Source: an uncultured Duncaniella sp.
GTDB taxonomy: Bacteria; Bacteroidota; Bacteroidia; Bacteroidales; Muribaculaceae
Direction of reading: 5' to 3'
Length of the DNA: 64,000 nt
Assembly: GCA_910576785.1 (NCBI GenBank)
Contig: CAJTJG010000015.1
Span: 22,370 to 86,369, forward strand
Below are positions 43,026 through 51,550 of this stretch, piece by piece. The translations under genes were made by a program, and so were the position numbers. Each line of letters starts with the position of its first letter. Within the stretch, counting starts at the first letter, position 1. A model generated the notes under the pieces. That model was not told the origin of the DNA and searched no databases. It worked only from the letters and a program-made list of their open reading frames with translations.

Positions 43026-45017
43026 ATGAAAAAATATTTCGGTGCCGCAGCCGGCATAGTGTTCAATCTGCTCATGGCCCTTGTGGTCTATTGGGTGTGC
43101 CGCGTGGCTTTCCTGCTTGACAATTGGGACCTTTATTCACTCGACATGTCGTGGCGGTCGTTCGGCCGTATATGCTGGGGCGGATTGCTTTTCGACACGT
43201 CTGCCATATGCTATACCAATATTCTGTATATAGCACTGGCCCTTCTGCCGTTTCATGACCGCAGGTGGGTGAACCGACTTACGCACCTGGCATATGTGAT
43301 ACCCAACGCCGTATGCGTGGTGCTTAATCTCGGCGATGCCGTCTATTATCCCTATGGCCATCACCGGATCACCACGAGGGTGTTCAACGAGTTCGGCAAC
43401 GAGAACAATCTCCTCTCCATATTCGGTGTGGAGGTGGTGAGGCATTGGTACTTCATTCTCCTCGCGGTGGCGCTTGTGTGGGTGATGTGGCGCTGTTACG
43501 TGCCCTCGGGACTCGTAGGCGGTATTTTCCGCCGCTGGAGGCAGACGGCTGTCACCGTATTGTTTCTTGCCGTCTTCGGCATATTGGCTGTATGGGGCAT
43601 GAGGGGTTCCACATTCTTCACCTCCACTCGTCCTATAGCTGTGAGCAATGCCCATCAGTTTGCCAAGCGACCGTCGGAGGCCAACATTGTGCTCAATACC
43701 CCCTTCTCGCTCATACGCACGCTCGGAAAGCGTCCCCCGCGCACACCACGTTATTATGCCACCGCGCAGGAACTTGATTCGGTATACACCCCTCTCCACC
43801 ATCCGGCTGACAGTGCTGTGGTGAGGAGAAAGAATGTGGTGATACTGATAGTGGAGAGCTTCGCCACCGAGTTCATAGGATCGCTCAACGGCAACAGGAC
43901 GCTCGACGGAGGGAAATACAGAGGTTATGCTCCGTTTGTCGACTCGCTTGCATCAGTGTCACTGACATTCGAGACCACGCTTGCCAATGCCAACGTGTCG
44001 ATCGATGCCATGCCGGCGGTGCTCGCATCGATACCGCGTATGGATTACGGTTTCTTCGTGTCGCCCTATTCGCTCAATCATGTCACATCCTTTGCCACCG
44101 AGCTTAAGAACTGGGGCTACTCATCGGCATTCTTTCACGGCGGAGACAACGAGTCGATGGGATTTCAGGCATTTGCCCGTGGTGCGGGGTTTGAGGATTA
44201 TTACGGCATGACAGAGTATTGTGCTGACAGCCGCTTCGGCGGCAAGAAGGACTTCGACGGCACATGGGCCATATGGGACGAGGAGTTCCTGCAATATTTC
44301 GCGCTCAAGCTCTCGGAGATGCCCGTGCCGTTTGTGGGCGGAGTGTTCACGGCGTCATCGCATCATCCTTTCGCCATCCCGGAGAGATACAAGGATGTGT
44401 ACAAGGATGAGGGGATCCACCTGCTGCATAAATGTATAAGGTATACTGACAATTCGCTCCGCCGGTTCTTTGCCACGGCGTCGGAGCAGCCGTGGTATGA
44501 CAATACGGTGTTTGTGCTGACAGCCGATCATTCGAGCAGCAAGACTACCCACGACGAATACAAGACCGATGCCGGCGACAATCATGTGCCTATATTGCTT
44601 TTCGATCCCTCGGGCGAGATGCCGAGAGGGGTGATGCCGGGTATAATGCAGCAGATGGATGTGCTCCCCACGGTGCTCGGATGGCTCGGCTATGACAGGG
44701 ATTTCATAGCGTTCGGCAATGATGTGCTCGCCACTTCGCCCGAGGAGAGATGGGCTTTCAACTGGGCGCATCTGCCACAGTTATATATGGGTGACTATTT
44801 CATTCAGACGGATGAGAACTGCAATGTGAGGGCGCTCTACGACTATCGCCGCGACATATTGATGAAGCATGATCTCAAAGATGAGCGACCTGCCGAGCGC
44901 GACTCCATGCAGCGCTTCATGAAGGCTTTCATGCAGAGCTACTTCGAGCGTATGGAGGCTGACAGTATCCGCGTCAAGCCTTCCTGCCCGCAGGAGCCGG
45001 GGCTGCCTTCGAGATAG
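43026..45017 (+). CDS. LTA synthase-like membrane sulfatase family protein (second)
   Basis: A 663-residue membrane protein: five N-terminal helices (to about residue 200), then a periplasmic alkaline-phosphatase-superfamily domain (about 270-610) with metal-site segments NVVILIVESFATEF, ASSHHPF and VLTADHSS. Fits the LtaS/phosphoglycerol-transferase group; the acceptor in a Gram-negative is unknown. It differs clearly from the one at 35677-37467, so this is not a recent duplication. Its last 44 bases overlap the opposite-strand EamA gene. Confidence 0.88.
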   Translation: MKKYFGAAAGIVFNLLMALVVYWVCRVAFLLDNWDLYSLDMSWRSFGRICWGGLLFDTSAICYTNILYIALALLPFHDRRWVNRLTHLAYVIPNAVCVVLNLGDAVYYPYGHHRITTRVFNEFGNENNLLSIFGVEVVRHWYFILLAVALVWVMWRCYVPSGLVGGIFRRWRQTAVTVLFLAVFGILAVWGMRGSTFFTSTRPIAVSNAHQFAKRPSEANIVLNTPFSLIRTLGKRPPRTPRYYATAQELDSVYTPLHHPADSAVVRRKNVVILIVESFATEFIGSLNGNRTLDGGKYRGYAPFVDSLASVSLTFETTLANANVSIDAMPAVLASIPRMDYGFFVSPYSLNHVTSFATELKNWGYSSAFFHGGDNESMGFQAFARGAGFEDYYGMTEYCADSRFGGKKDFDGTWAIWDEEFLQYFALKLSEMPVPFVGGVFTASSHHPFAIPERYKDVYKDEGIHLLHKCIRYTDNSLRRFFATASEQPWYDNTVFVLTADHSSSKTTHDEYKTDAGDNHVPILLFDPSGEMPRGVMPGIMQQMDVLPTVLGWLGYDRDFIAFGNDVLATSPEERWAFNWAHLPQLYMGDYFIQTDENCNVRALYDYRRDILMKHDLKDERPAERDSMQRFMKAFMQSYFERMEADSIRVKPSCPQEPGLPSR

Positions 45018-45891
45018 TGACCAGATATACGCCGGTGAATATCAGAGCCACGGCCAGGAGCTTGAATGGTGTGAAGGTGTCGAGGCCCAGATAGATGCCT
45101 ACGCACGAGGCCACGATGGGCTGGACATAGTTGTACATACCCACGAGGGTGGGACGCAGGTTTTTCTGGCCGATCATTATGCAGATGTAGGCTACGAAAG
45201 TGGCCATGAATACGACGTATGCCGAACCCCATATCTCTCGCGCGGTGAAGGCGCCCCAGTCGGTGGACATCCATTCGCCGGAGGAGACCGGCACGAGTAT
45301 TACGGCTGCGAAGGTGAACATCCATTTCATGAGCGTGATGACCGAGTATTTCTTTATGAAATTGCGGTAGAAGGTGAGATACAGTGCATAGCTCAGCTGG
45401 GCTGTGAGCACAAGCATGTCGCCGAGCATGGGATTGTCGCCCGAGGTGTGGCCTTTCATGCCTGAGAGCACGAGGATGAGTGCGCCGGTGGCGCCGAGCA
45501 GGATGCCTCCGACCTTTTTCAGTGTGATCGGTTCGTGGAGGATAAGGGCTGCCAGCACCATGACCCACAGAGGCATGGTGGTAGTGATGATCGAAGCCTC
45601 GCCCGGCGACGTGAATCCCACGCCGAAGATGTAGCATCCCTGATTGCACAGGATGCCGAGCATGGCGGCGCCGGCGAGCAGCAGGAGGTCGCGTGCGGGC
45701 ACTTTCTCACGCTTGGTGAAAAGAGATGTGAACCAGAACAGCAGGGCGGCTCCCGTGATGCGGAAATTGGTCATCAGCAACGGGCTCACCAGTCCTGCCG
45801 ACATCACGATCTTGGCCACCGGAGCCATGAGTCCCCATGTCGTGTTGGCTCCTAACATCGCGACATGGCCTTTTAAACCGGAAAATTTCAT
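44974..45891 (-). CDS. EamA/DMT family transporter
   Basis: Inner-membrane drug/metabolite transporter, 305 residues from ATG 45891, with ten predicted helices as two EamA repeats (about 6-140 and 155-295). Residues GANTTWGLMAPVAK and QGCYIFGVGFTSPGEASIITTTMPLWV are typical of the family. Substrate unknown; members export amino acids or metabolites. The upstream frame to 45957 is rejected because the -7 element at 45912-45919 lies in it. Confidence 0.88.
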   Translation of the reverse strand: MKFSGLKGHVAMLGANTTWGLMAPVAKIVMSAGLVSPLLMTNFRITGAALLFWFTSLFTKREKVPARDLLLLAGAAMLGILCNQGCYIFGVGFTSPGEASIITTTMPLWVMVLAALILHEPITLKKVGGILLGATGALILVLSGMKGHTSGDNPMLGDMLVLTAQLSYALYLTFYRNFIKKYSVITLMKWMFTFAAVILVPVSSGEWMSTDWGAFTAREIWGSAYVVFMATFVAYICIMIGQKNLRPTLVGMYNYVQPIVASCVGIYLGLDTFTPFKLLAVALIFTGVYLVTISKAAPAPAGRKA

Positions 45892-45898
45892 AATTTTG
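45891..45898 (+). promoter_or_regulatory. -7 element of the pgeF promoter
   Basis: TAATTTTG, full consensus, 41 bases before the GTG start of pgeF. It abuts the EamA start codon. No -33 match. Confidence 0.5.
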
Positions 45899-45911
45899 CA
45901 GAAAAATCGCG

Positions 45912-45919
45912 CAAAGTTA
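45912..45919 (-). promoter_or_regulatory. -7 element of the EamA gene promoter
   Basis: The minus strand reads TAACTTTG, 20 bases before the EamA ATG. It faces the pgeF -7 element 13 bases away, so the divergent promoters interleave. Confidence 0.5.
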
Positions 45920-45939
45920 CAAAAAAATCCATTACGCAG

Positions 45940-46680
45940 GTGACACAGTTTATCCATCCATTGCTATCCGAAGGGCGATGCCGATCCTTCTTCACATCGA
46001 GAGGCACATGTGATGTGGCCGATCCGTATGCCGGATTCAGTATTTGCCCGTATACCGGCGATTCATCAGACAAGGTGTCGCGGTGTATGGCTGATCTTGC
46101 ATCGGCTATTGGTGTGGATGAGGGTGATGTGTTCGTCCCCGTGCAGACCCACTCGGCGGAGGTGCTTGTGGTGGACAGGCTGTCCGCCCGACGTCCTGAG
46201 GGGGTGGATGCCCTTGTCACCGCCGCGCCCGGACTTGTCATAGGGGTCAGCACCGCCGATTGTGTGCCTGTCGTGATGGCCGATCCTGTGGCCGGAATCG
46301 TGGCCGTGGCTCATGCCGGATGGCGCGGGGCGGTAGCCGGGATCGTGGAAAAAACTCTGCTGACTATGCTGGGGCTCGGAGCTTCCATCAAGGATGTAAG
46401 GGCAGCCTTCGGCCCGTGCATATGTGCGGAGTGCTTTGAGGTGGGCGATGAGGTGGCTGCTTTATTTCCGGAGAGCTCTGTCCGCAGGCGTCCGGTGTGG
46501 GAACGGCCACATGTCGACCTTGCAGGATATATCAGAGGAGAACTTTTGAAGGCAGGGATGGCTCCCGGAAACATATCCGCACCGGGTCCATGCACCATGC
46601 ATCACCCTTCCAGATACTTCTCAGCGCGTGTGGCGGGGGTGAAATCCGGACGGATGTTTACGTTTGCTTATCTGAAATGA
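45940..46680 (+). CDS. pgeF: Purine nucleoside phosphorylase / laccase-domain protein PgeF (YfiH)
   Basis: A 246-residue cytoplasmic enzyme of the Cu-oxidase_4/YfiH family; members are zinc purine nucleoside phosphorylases and also correct errors in peptidoglycan precursors. The metal-site residues are present: His71 in VQTHSAEV, Cys108 in STADCVPV and His125 in VAHAGWRG; GPCIC follows. Translation begins at GTG 45940, giving the normal family N-terminus. Divergent from the EamA gene. Confidence 0.92.
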   Translation: MTQFIHPLLSEGRCRSFFTSRGTCDVADPYAGFSICPYTGDSSDKVSRCMADLASAIGVDEGDVFVPVQTHSAEVLVVDRLSARRPEGVDALVTAAPGLVIGVSTADCVPVVMADPVAGIVAVAHAGWRGAVAGIVEKTLLTMLGLGASIKDVRAAFGPCICAECFEVGDEVAALFPESSVRRRPVWERPHVDLAGYIRGELLKAGMAPGNISAPGPCTMHHPSRYFSARVAGVKSGRMFTFAYLK

Positions 46681-46689
46681 TTATAAATA

Positions 46690-46915
46690 GTGGCGGAAAG
46701 TTGCCCTTAAGGGGCCGGAGGCATAACACGCCGTGACTCAAATGGTTCCGTGTTTCGGCGCTGTGTTGTGACCATCGGGCGTGATATGGCATGTGGCTGT
46801 TGTATGTAGCTAATAATCAGTTATGTCTGATACTAAAAGACCGGAGTGAGGCTAAGTGGTAATAATGTGCTGAAATTCAAATCAATGCGTCGCGGATACA
46901 AAAAGCAAATAAATA
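46690..46915. other. Intergenic stretch before dnaA, no gene seen
   Basis: The gap between pgeF and dnaA is 333 bases. It holds the dnaA promoter at its right end. I find no cluster of TTATCCACA-like DnaA boxes and no 13-mer AT repeats, so no origin can be supported here. Confidence 0.5.
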
Positions 46916-46919
46916 TGCG

Positions 46920-46951
46920 TTTGATTTTTAAGAAAAAAATTAGGAAATTTG
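46920..46951 (+). promoter_or_regulatory. dnaA promoter
   Basis: TTTG at 46920-46923, exactly 20 bases, GAAATTTG at 46944-46951 (first base differs from TAnnTTTG). The leader to ATG 47014 is about 56 bases. Confidence 0.5.
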
Positions 46952-47013
46952 CAGAAGTATTGCCCCCATTCGAAGGAGGCATCCGTGACAATATATTTCC
47001 TCTATAACCAATC

Positions 47014-48399
47014 ATGCCAACAGAATATTCACAAATGTGGGAAAAGTGCCTTGCCATCATCAAGGATACCATTCCCGCCGAACAATTCAGCTATTGGTTC
47101 AGCCCGCTATCGTTCATCCGCTACGAGGAGAACAGGCTGACGATCTCGTGCCCTACGGAGTTCTTCTCCGAGCAGCTCGAGCAGCGTTATTTCAGTGTGC
47201 TCGGAAGTGCGCTGAAGAGGGTGTATGGTGAGGGTATACGTCTTTTCTATGAGTTCCCGATCGTAGCGGGCGACTCGTCCTCCCACGTCAGCATGGGTAG
47301 CGGCCATCCCAGCCCTGCCGTCAAGGCTGTGCCCGGAGCGTCGGCCAATCCTTTCAAGGAAAAGTATGTCGACGAGATTGACTCGCAGCTCAATCCCGAG
47401 TATACATTTGAGAACTATTGCATAAGCGACAGCAACAAGGTGGCCCAGTCCATCGGCGAGGCCATAGCCAACGATCCGAAACTCAAGACGTTCAACCCCC
47501 TCTTCGTGTTCGGACCCTGCGGAGTGGGCAAGACCCACCTCATCCAGGCCATAGGTATACGTGTCAAGGAGCGTGATCCGCGCATGAGGGTGCTCTACAT
47601 CACGGCGCGACTCTTCCAGGATCAGTTCACTTCGGCGGTGCTCCGCAGCAAGGTCAACGAGTTCATACGTTTCTATCAGAGTATCGACACGCTTATCATT
47701 GACGATATTCAGGACCTCATAGGCAAGGAGAAGACACAGCGTACATTCTTCCATATATTCAACCACCTCAAGCAGAACAACAAGCAGATCATAATGTCGA
47801 GCGACTGCCGTCCGTCGGAGATGGAGGGCATGGAGGAGCGCCTGCTTTCCCGATTCAAGAGCGGCATGACAGCCCAGCTCGAGAAGCCCGACTACGCGCT
47901 GCGCCGTCAGGTGCTCGCCCGCAAGGCCTCGCGCGACGGAGTGCAGCTCCCCGATGATGTGCTCGACTTCATAGCCACCAATGTCACGGAGAGTATCCGC
48001 GAACTGGAGGGTGTGATGGTGTCGTTGCTGGCCCATGCCACATGTCTCAACCGCGAGATCACCGTGGATCTTGCCAAGCGTGTGCTCGCCAACTCCGTGA
48101 AGCTCAACAAGCGCACTCTCAACTTCGAGACCATAGCCAAGCAGGTGAGTGTGTTCTACAACCTCGAGCCTCACCAGATATTTGAGAAGTCGCGCAAGCG
48201 TGAGGTGTCGGATGCCCGCCAGATGGTGATGTATCTCGCCAAGAAGCATACCAAGATGCCACTCAAGGCTATCGGTGCCCGTCTGTCACGCACGCATGCC
48301 ACAGTGCTCCACGGATGCCGTCTGATCGACGAGCGTCTCCCTATCGAGAAGAAACTTCAGGAGGATGTGGCGGCTATAGAGCGCGAGCTCCTGAGCTGA
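47014..48399 (+). CDS. dnaA: Chromosomal replication initiator DnaA
   Basis: AAA+ initiator that binds DnaA boxes and opens the origin. 461 residues: domain I (1-80), short linker, AAA+ core with Walker A GPCGVGKTH and Walker B TLIIDDIQDL, arginine-finger region EERLLSRFKSGM, and C-terminal HTH domain IV with the DNA-binding signature SRTHATVLHGC. Complete. No dnaN or other replication gene is adjacent, as is common in Bacteroidetes, and the gap before it lacks origin features. Confidence 0.97.
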   Translation: MPTEYSQMWEKCLAIIKDTIPAEQFSYWFSPLSFIRYEENRLTISCPTEFFSEQLEQRYFSVLGSALKRVYGEGIRLFYEFPIVAGDSSSHVSMGSGHPSPAVKAVPGASANPFKEKYVDEIDSQLNPEYTFENYCISDSNKVAQSIGEAIANDPKLKTFNPLFVFGPCGVGKTHLIQAIGIRVKERDPRMRVLYITARLFQDQFTSAVLRSKVNEFIRFYQSIDTLIIDDIQDLIGKEKTQRTFFHIFNHLKQNNKQIIMSSDCRPSEMEGMEERLLSRFKSGMTAQLEKPDYALRRQVLARKASRDGVQLPDDVLDFIATNVTESIRELEGVMVSLLAHATCLNREITVDLAKRVLANSVKLNKRTLNFETIAKQVSVFYNLEPHQIFEKSRKREVSDARQMVMYLAKKHTKMPLKAIGARLSRTHATVLHGCRLIDERLPIEKKLQEDVAAIERELLS

Positions 48400-48427
48400 C
48401 AGCATGCCCTGAGCCATACCTTATATG

Positions 48428-48466
48428 GAGGATGTGTCACATTGAAGAGATGGCGCATCCTCTTCT
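48428..48466 (+). terminator. Probable dnaA terminator
   Basis: A 9-bp stem with one G-U pair (48428-48436 with 48454-48462), a 17-base loop and a short T-rich stretch, 28 bases after the stop. Confidence 0.5.
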
Positions 48467-48487
48467 TATATCAAAATAACATATGCC

Positions 48488-49894
48488 ATGAAAAAAATCC
48501 TTTTATCCATGATGTTGTCCCTGTCGTGCATATGCATGCACGCTCAGGATTATGCGTCGCGTTACACCGGTCTGCCGGTCGAGGTGGCTGCTGTGACACC
48601 CGTCAAATTCCCCTCCCGAACAGTGTCGTTGACCGACTTCGGCGCGAAGGGAGATGGAATGACGCTGTGTAGCGAAGCTTTCAGCCGGGCCATAGAGAGT
48701 CTTTCGGCCGAGGGTGGCGGACGCCTCCACATCCCTGCCGGAGTGTGGCTGACGGGACCATTGGAACTGAAGAGCGACATAGAGCTCCATCTTGACCGAA
48801 ACGCCATAATATATTTTTCGCCCGACAAGGAACTGTATGTCGACCCGTCGCCCAAGGCCACACGAGTGCGTGCATGCATCTCGGCCAACGGATGCCGTAA
48901 CATCGGTATAACCGGTGAGGGTATCATCGATGGCAACGGAGCGCAGTGGCGCCCGGTGAAGAGGGGCAAGGTGAGCGCCGAGGAGTGGAAGACGTTCAAG
49001 CGCATGGGCGGAGTGGAACGCGCCGAGGGTTCGCTCTGGTATCCGTGGGAGTTCAAGGGTGTGACGCACGAGGTTGCCGCCACGCCTGAGAAGCAGGAGA
49101 AGATGCGCAATGATCTCTTCCGTGTGAATAATTGCGAGAATATTCTTCTGGAGGGTGTGACGTTCCAGAACGCGCCCAAATTCCATGTCCATCCGTTCAA
49201 CAGTGTGAACGTGATAATCGACGGAATAACGGTGCGCTGCCCCTGGAACGCGCAGAATGGCGATGCCATCGATATATCCGACTGCCACAGAGTGCTGATA
49301 GTCAACGCCACTATTGACTGCGGTGATGACGGTCTGTGCATGAAGAGCGGATCGTTCAAGCCCAAGGCTCCTGTGAACGGCTGTGAGGATATCCTCATAG
49401 AGGATTGCACTGTATATCATGCCCACGGCGGATTCGTGATAGGCAGCGAGGATATCTGCGGCATGCACCGCATAGTGGTGCGCGACTGCCGTTTTGCCGG
49501 AACTGACACCGGGCTGCGTTTCAAGAGCGCCATAGGCCGCGGCGGCAAGACCGGTGATATCTATATCAGTGATATTGTGATGACCGATATCAAGAACGAG
49601 GCTGTGATATTCGAGTGCAGCTATGCCGACCGTCCTGCGGGTTCGAAGGATTCGGACGTGAGCAAACCAGTGGTGAGGGAGAATATCCCGGAGTTCACCG
49701 ACATACACATATCCGGTGTCACCTGCCGCGGATGCCGCACGGCTGTCTCGGCCACAGGTATAGAGGGGTTGGAATGCGTGCATGGGATAGACATATCCAA
49801 TTCCACGTTTGTATATGATGTCAACGCCACGGTTATAAAGGATGCCGAGGTGAAGTTCACGGATGTGACCTTCGAGCCGGCACGCAAGCTATAA
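48488..49894 (+). CDS. Glycoside hydrolase family 28 (polygalacturonase type)
   Basis: Exported pectin-degrading enzyme, 468 residues: signal peptide (LLSMMLSLSCICMHAQ) and a right-handed beta-helix. GH28 catalytic motifs occur in order: NGDAIDI (near 257), CGDDGLCMKSG (278-288) with the paired Asp residues, HGGFVIGSE and RFKSA. It likely releases galacturonic acid or rhamnogalacturonan units in the periplasm. It stands alone, between dnaA and the HsdR-N gene, away from the other glycan genes. Its end overlaps the convergent gene by six bases. Confidence 0.92.
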   Translation: MKKILLSMMLSLSCICMHAQDYASRYTGLPVEVAAVTPVKFPSRTVSLTDFGAKGDGMTLCSEAFSRAIESLSAEGGGRLHIPAGVWLTGPLELKSDIELHLDRNAIIYFSPDKELYVDPSPKATRVRACISANGCRNIGITGEGIIDGNGAQWRPVKRGKVSAEEWKTFKRMGGVERAEGSLWYPWEFKGVTHEVAATPEKQEKMRNDLFRVNNCENILLEGVTFQNAPKFHVHPFNSVNVIIDGITVRCPWNAQNGDAIDISDCHRVLIVNATIDCGDDGLCMKSGSFKPKAPVNGCEDILIEDCTVYHAHGGFVIGSEDICGMHRIVVRDCRFAGTDTGLRFKSAIGRGGKTGDIYISDIVMTDIKNEAVIFECSYADRPAGSKDSDVSKPVVRENIPEFTDIHISGVTCRGCRTAVSATGIEGLECVHGIDISNSTFVYDVNATVIKDAEVKFTDVTFEPARKL

Positions 49895-50359
49895 TCCTGC
49901 GAGCATTTCTTCATAAGGGGGGATGTCGGCGAGCAGCCGGCATCCTCCCGTGTCTTTGTCCACCTCACAGCAGTAGTGGCTCATGCCGTTGCTCACTATC
50001 AGATAGCGGGTCTTGAGCACGATGTTGTAGCGTATTATCTGCTCGAACACCTTGCGGCTTATCGCTACGGTCGGAGCCTTGTATTCCACAATGGCCAGAG
50101 GTGTGAGCGAGGGGGTGTAGATTACGGTGTCACACCGTTTGATGGTGCCGTTGAGCGTTATCCCGGTCTCGTTGGCTATCAGCGAGCGTGGCACACCGCG
50201 GTGTGTTGTCAGAAATGATGTGAAGTGCTGCCTCACCCATTCTTCGGGGGTGAGGGTGACCCACTTCGCACGCAGCGGATCGAAGACGGTGACGGCATTG
50301 CCGTCGCGCCCGAAGCGGAGCGGGGCGGGGGGGAGGTTGAGTCGCGGAGGTGTGTGCAT
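49889..50359 (-). CDS. Stand-alone HsdR N-terminal (PD-(D/E)xK) domain protein
   Basis: A 156-residue protein made only of the type I restriction HsdR N-terminal nuclease fold. Candidate catalytic residues are Asp77 (RCDTVIY), Glu92 and Lys94 (VEYKAP), followed by QIIRYN. No HsdM or HsdS is nearby, so it is not a type I restriction system; such single-domain proteins are common in Bacteroidetes and their function is unknown. It is divergent from holA. A -7 element ends seven bases before its ATG. Confidence 0.85.
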   Translation of the reverse strand: MHTPPRLNLPPAPLRFGRDGNAVTVFDPLRAKWVTLTPEEWVRQHFTSFLTTHRGVPRSLIANETGITLNGTIKRCDTVIYTPSLTPLAIVEYKAPTVAISRKVFEQIIRYNIVLKTRYLIVSNGMSHYCCEVDKDTGGCRLLADIPPYEEMLAGL

Positions 50360-50366
50360 CGTGATG

Positions 50367-50374
50367 CAAAATTA
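50367..50374 (-). promoter_or_regulatory. -7 element of the HsdR-N gene
   Basis: The minus strand reads TAATTTTG, full consensus, seven bases before ATG 50359; predicts a leaderless mRNA. No -33 match. Confidence 0.5.
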
Positions 50375-50383
50375 GGCATTATC

Positions 50384-50415
50384 TTTGTGTTTTCATCCGA
50401 TTTTCGCTAAATTTA
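50384..50415 (+). promoter_or_regulatory. holA promoter
   Basis: TTTG at 50384-50387, exactly 20 bases, TAAATTTA at 50408-50415 (last base differs). Confidence 0.6.
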
Positions 50416-50446
50416 CACCCTGAAAACAATCTGTTGCATATCACTG

Positions 50447-51493
50447 ATGGCCACCAAAACCTCCCCGACACTCGCTTTTGCCCAGCTGCGCCAGCAGATA
50501 AGAAGCGGCCACACCTCGCCGGTCTATCTCCTTCACGGCAGCGAGGGATACTTCACCGACGAACTTGTCAAGACCTTCGAGGAGCTTGTGCCCGAGGAGG
50601 AGCGCGACTTCAACCTATATATAATGTATGGCCACGAAGCTTCGCCCGAGGCTGTGGTGGAGGTGTGCCGGCGGTTTCCGATGATGGCCGACAGGATTGT
50701 TGTGATACTCAAGGAGGCCCAGAACATGAGGGCCGACCAGCTCAAGAAATTCCGGAAATACATATCGGATCCCAATCCCACCACGGTTCTGGTCATTGCC
50801 TCGAGGGGTGAGGCCGTGAAAAGCAAGGAGGTGCTTTCTGCCATCAAGGACATGGGAGTGGTGTTCGAGTCGGCCAAGCTGAGCGACCGTGATATCCTAC
50901 CGGCCATCTCGGCCCTTGTCAAGGAGAAGCAGCTCACGATTGACGCCAAAGCCTTGTCGATGCTGCGCGATCATATCGGGTCGGACATGTCGAGGCTCTA
51001 CAACGAGATAGACAAACTGGCGCTGATACTTGGCCCCGGATCAATGATAACCCCCGAGGCTGTGGAGCGCAATATCGGCATATCGAAGGACTACAACAAC
51101 TACGAACTCCTCGACGCCATCAACACGCGAAATGCTGCCAAGGTATTCGCCATCGTGGACTACTTTGCGTCCAATCCCCGCTCCAACCCCTCGGCTGTCA
51201 CGGCCACGGTGCTGTTCAACCAGTTCTCGAACCTTCTTATATATCACTATACCCGCGACAAGAGTCCGTCGGGCTACATGGATGCCCTCGGGCTGAAATC
51301 GCCCTGGGCGCTGAAACATTACGAACTGGCGGCACGCAACTACAATGTGCGACAGACCATCGAGATCATATCCGCCATACGCGAGTTTGACGCACGCAGC
51401 AAGGGTATAGGATCGCGTCAGGGGGAGTATGCGCTGCTGCGCGACCTCGCATTCCGCATCCTCACGTCGAGCGGCATCATCCGCATGGACTGA
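50447..51493 (+). CDS. holA: DNA polymerase III delta subunit
   Basis: Clamp-loader subunit that opens the beta sliding clamp. 348 residues: the N-terminal PVYLLHGSEGYFTDELVKTFEELV and the AAA+-like body without a working Walker A motif are typical of delta, with helical domain III at the C-terminus (SPWALKHYELAARNYN). Its neighbour on the other strand, an HsdR-N protein, is often found next to holA in Bacteroidales. Confidence 0.93.
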   Translation: MATKTSPTLAFAQLRQQIRSGHTSPVYLLHGSEGYFTDELVKTFEELVPEEERDFNLYIMYGHEASPEAVVEVCRRFPMMADRIVVILKEAQNMRADQLKKFRKYISDPNPTTVLVIASRGEAVKSKEVLSAIKDMGVVFESAKLSDRDILPAISALVKEKQLTIDAKALSMLRDHIGSDMSRLYNEIDKLALILGPGSMITPEAVERNIGISKDYNNYELLDAINTRNAAKVFAIVDYFASNPRSNPSAVTATVLFNQFSNLLIYHYTRDKSPSGYMDALGLKSPWALKHYELAARNYNVRQTIEIISAIREFDARSKGIGSRQGEYALLRDLAFRILTSSGIIRMD

Positions 51494-51511
51494 TGGAAAA
51501 GGGGTGAAATA

Positions 51512-51543
51512 TTTGCATAATCGGACGTTAGATTGTAATTTTG
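51512..51543 (+). promoter_or_regulatory. Promoter of the Fur-like regulator
   Basis: TTTG at 51512-51515, exactly 20 bases, TAATTTTG at 51536-51543: a full consensus promoter that ends seven bases before ATG 51551. Confidence 0.75.
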
Positions 51544-51550
51544 TGCAGTG

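Noticed and set aside
46681..47013. Possible replication origin next to dnaA
   Set aside because: No cluster of DnaA boxes and no AT-rich repeat array could be seen; Bacteroidetes origins are often not beside dnaA.
47107..48249. 380-codon minus-strand ORF
   Set aside because: Lies wholly inside dnaA; antisense frame of a well-supported gene.
48503..49783. 426-codon minus-strand ORF
   Set aside because: Antisense to the GH28 gene; His/Val-rich composition typical of a shadow frame.
49889..50359. Type I restriction system
   Set aside because: Only the HsdR N-terminal fold is present; helicase part, HsdM and HsdS are absent.
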